Assembly (NCBI GenBank): GCA_040221055.1
Contig: JAVJVN010000009.1
Coordinates: 96,257-160,256, forward strand
Direction: 5' to 3'
Origin: Rhodothermales bacterium
GTDB taxonomy: Bacteria; Bacteroidota; Rhodothermia; Rhodothermales; UBA10348
DNA: 64,000 bases
A program made the translations under genes and the position numbers. Below, piece by piece: positions 62,048-64,000 of the stretch. The first letter of the stretch is position 1, and the number at the start of each line of letters is the position of its first letter. The notes under the pieces were generated by a model, which did not search any database, was not told where the DNA came from, and saw only the letters and a program-made list of their open reading frames with translations.

Positions 62048-64000
62048 ATGCGCGCCTTCCTCCTCCTGTTGGTCTTCTGCCTTTCCGTCCCGTCCGTGGG
62101 AGCCCAGGCCTTGTTGGAGGCCCACATCCTTGGCCCACGTGCCGTTGAACTGACGGTCGATGAATCTGCAAAACCCTTCCGCTCGGAAGATCTGTCATTG
62201 ACCGGGCTGGATGGACGGATCATCCCCATCGCCTCTATCCTACCCAAGCGCGCCGATACCTATCTGGTCGTCCCGGCGCAGGACATGGATCCCACCCGGT
62301 TACATGTTCTGGCATCCGGAAAGGACGGCAGCCAGGTCTTTGTTCGCCGGGATGCCTGGTTCAAGACGCTCTATTCCGACAAGCCCCTGGGCGCGATTGT
62401 GTCGGAAGATCGCACGCATACCGATTTCCGTGTGTTCGCGCCGCGGGCAACCCTGGTCCGTCTGCACCTGTTCTCGGACCGGTACGGGGATCTGGATGCA
62501 CCCGACAAATCCATCGACATGAATCGTGACCGGGACGGGGTATGGGAGGCCACAGAGCCTGGAAACCACCACGGCGTGTACTACACGTATACCGTGCACG
62601 GCCCGGATGAGCCCGGCAACTGGTTCCATGGGACGCATCCGGTTCACCTCACCGATCCCTACGCCCTCGTCAGTGACGACTCATTCGGAAAGGCTCGCGT
62701 GTGGATTCCTGACGCCCCCCCGGTACCGGTCAAGGGCGGACGCCCTTCCATGGAAGACGTGATTGCCTATGAGGTGCATGTACAGGACTTCACCGATGCG
62801 CTTCCGGTTGCCGATCACCTGAAAGGCACGTTCTCCGCCATGGCCATGCCGGGCCTGAAGAACGAAGATGGACACCGTGTGGGATTCGACTACCTCGTCG
62901 ACCTGGGTATCAATGTGGTCCATCTCATGCCGGTCCAGGAGTACCTGCATTATCCGGACGCTGAATGGCAGGCCGCGTTCGCGGATAACCCGTACATGAT
63001 TGAACAGGATATTGCCCGGGAAAATTACCAGTGGGGCTACCGGACGACGCATGCGCTGGCCGTGGAGTCCCGCTTCCGGGATCGTCGCTCGGATCGGGGG
63101 CTGGAACCCGAACCCGGAGAGGAACGCAGACAGTTCAAGCAACTCGTTCAGGCCTTCCATGAAAAGGGCATATCCGTCATCATTGATGTCGTGCCGAATC
63201 ACACCGGCGAGAACATGGACGGTCGGCACCTCCTGCTGAATTTCAATGGATTCGATCTGCCCTACTATCACCGGACGGACGATTCGCTCCGCCATATCGG
63301 ACCCTTTGGCAACGAGATCAAATCGGAAGAACGACCCATGGTCCAGCGATGGATCCTGGATCAGTTGCGGCACTGGGTCGAGGTTCTCGGTGTGGATGGC
63401 TTCCGAATAGATCTGGCTGGACAGATCGACGAGCAAACCCTTCTCTGGATCAAGTCAGAGTTGCCTTCCGACTTGATCATCTACGGGGAAGCCTGGATTC
63501 CGCCATCCGACCCCGAAGTAGCCTCGGATCCTGATTTTGGCTGGTACAAGGCCGATTCCCCGATAACGTATTTCCAGGATGACGCCCGGAATGCCTTCAA
63601 GGGGCCGGTTTCCGACCCGATCAATCCGCTGACCGATCGCGGTTTCGCAGGAGGTGACGGCTCCGTACGCGAGCGTGCCGTGTTGGGATTGACGAACGGT
63701 TGGGCCGAAGAAGGCGACCCAAACCGCGGTATCAACTACCTGGACATCCATGACAACTGGACACTGGCAGATCAATTCAGCAATGAAGATTGGAACGGGT
63801 TGCTCCACGTGGATGAGAAGGCATTCAGGATTGCCGCAACCTTGTTGTTCACGTCGCTTGGTCCGATCGTACTGCACGGAGGAACGGAAATCATGCGATC
63901 CAAGGGTCATGCCCCACTCGAAGAGGTCGTCAGATGGACGGAGACCGGGCCCCTCTATTTTCACGGAAAGCGGGACTCATACAATCTGCGGAGAGCCAAT
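62048..64000 (+). CDS. Pullulanase-like GH13 glycosidase (C-terminus beyond window)
   Basis: Open at base 64000; about 651 residues are visible. A signal peptide (cleaved near GAQ) is followed by an N-terminal beta domain (about 20-95), a starch-binding or CBM48-like domain (about 100-225) and the GH13 barrel. Catalytic motifs: DVVPNHTG, GFRIDLAGQ (nucleophile Asp near 455), YGEAW (acid Glu near 481) and NYLDIHDNWTL (third Asp near 567). The arrangement matches type I pullulanase, which cuts alpha-1,6 branches of starch or pullulan. Exported or cell-surface. C-terminal end is not seen. Confidence 0.88.
   Translation, partial: MRAFLLLLVFCLSVPSVGAQALLEAHILGPRAVELTVDESAKPFRSEDLSLTGLDGRIIPIASILPKRADTYLVVPAQDMDPTRLHVLASGKDGSQVFVRRDAWFKTLYSDKPLGAIVSEDRTHTDFRVFAPRATLVRLHLFSDRYGDLDAPDKSIDMNRDRDGVWEATEPGNHHGVYYTYTVHGPDEPGNWFHGTHPVHLTDPYALVSDDSFGKARVWIPDAPPVPVKGGRPSMEDVIAYEVHVQDFTDALPVADHLKGTFSAMAMPGLKNEDGHRVGFDYLVDLGINVVHLMPVQEYLHYPDAEWQAAFADNPYMIEQDIARENYQWGYRTTHALAVESRFRDRRSDRGLEPEPGEERRQFKQLVQAFHEKGISVIIDVVPNHTGENMDGRHLLLNFNGFDLPYYHRTDDSLRHIGPFGNEIKSEERPMVQRWILDQLRHWVEVLGVDGFRIDLAGQIDEQTLLWIKSELPSDLIIYGEAWIPPSDPEVASDPDFGWYKADSPITYFQDDARNAFKGPVSDPINPLTDRGFAGGDGSVRERAVLGLTNGWAEEGDPNRGINYLDIHDNWTLADQFSNEDWNGLLHVDEKAFRIAATLLFTSLGPIVLHGGTEIMRSKGHAPLEEVVRWTETGPLYFHGKRDSYNLRRAN

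Overview
The window is GC-rich chromosomal DNA, densely packed with genes and with almost no spacer. It looks like a Gram-negative bacterium of the Bacteroidota/Rhodothermota side of the tree, most likely Rhodothermales-like. That is an inference from: an HU-CCDC81-like plus SPOR protein, TonB/ExbB/ExbD energisation, an outer-membrane barrel ending in Trp, GTG starts beside ATG, and a tRNA promoter whose -10 region reads TATATTTG, the Bacteroidota TAnnTTTG form. No phage, IS element, CRISPR array or plasmid region was seen. The content is mostly core metabolism and cell envelope.

Layout. 1-2082 (minus): secreted M14 carboxypeptidase (cut by the window edge) and a Tat-exported glycosylasparaginase. 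2134-6558 (plus): thiE, an M24 peptidase, a PAS histidine kinase and a DUF819 membrane protein, the last three joined by 4-base overlaps. 6537-13105: oligoendopeptidase F, a TlpA-like lipoprotein, an M16 peptidase and DNA polymerase I. 13203-16202: dTDP-sugar genes (rfbB, a short rfbA, an rfbC-like cupin) and a HAD phosphatase. 16236-21437 (minus): an overlapping operon of orphan ParA, penicillin-acylase-like hydrolase, NSS transporter and low-molecular-weight tyrosine phosphatase. 21519-24348 (plus): lnt, maf and a glutamine amidotransferase. 24320-30189 (minus): Acg-like flavoprotein, TonB, NarL-type regulator, FixL-like kinase, SixA-like phosphatase, folB and a monoheme lipoprotein.

30311-39519: a coiled-coil membrane protein, a PfkB kinase, then a five-gene envelope operon (about 1,000-residue TPR protein, OM barrel, HU/SPOR protein, ExbB/TolQ, ExbD/TolR). 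39526-43860 (minus): ComM-like ATPase and a polyferredoxin plus FAD reductase pair. 44042-46145: nadK, tRNA-Phe, tRNA-Asp, a strong terminator and a SIMPL protein. 46152-52388: WbqC-like protein, LD-carboxypeptidase, purN-purH, mreC and PBP4. 52439-59490 (plus): hslV, a NYN-domain gene, hslU, a FemAB-like acyltransferase, a polytopic membrane protein and a Wzx-like flippase. 59491-64000: serine hydrolase, tRNA-Gly, folD and a pullulanase-like GH13 enzyme cut by the window edge.

How it fits together: many neighbours share start/stop overlaps and are probably co-translated. The main themes are envelope building (lnt, mreC, PBP4, LD-carboxypeptidase, flippase, dTDP-sugars), energised outer-membrane processes (TonB and the ExbBD operon), protein turnover (HslUV and several peptidases) and two-component signalling. 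The points most worth follow-up are the TPR-barrel-SPOR-ExbBD operon, the NYN gene between hslV and hslU, the ParA-acylase-transporter-phosphatase operon, the two unusual histidine kinases, the Tyr in the Pol I O-helix and the hairpin over the nadK ribosome binding site.
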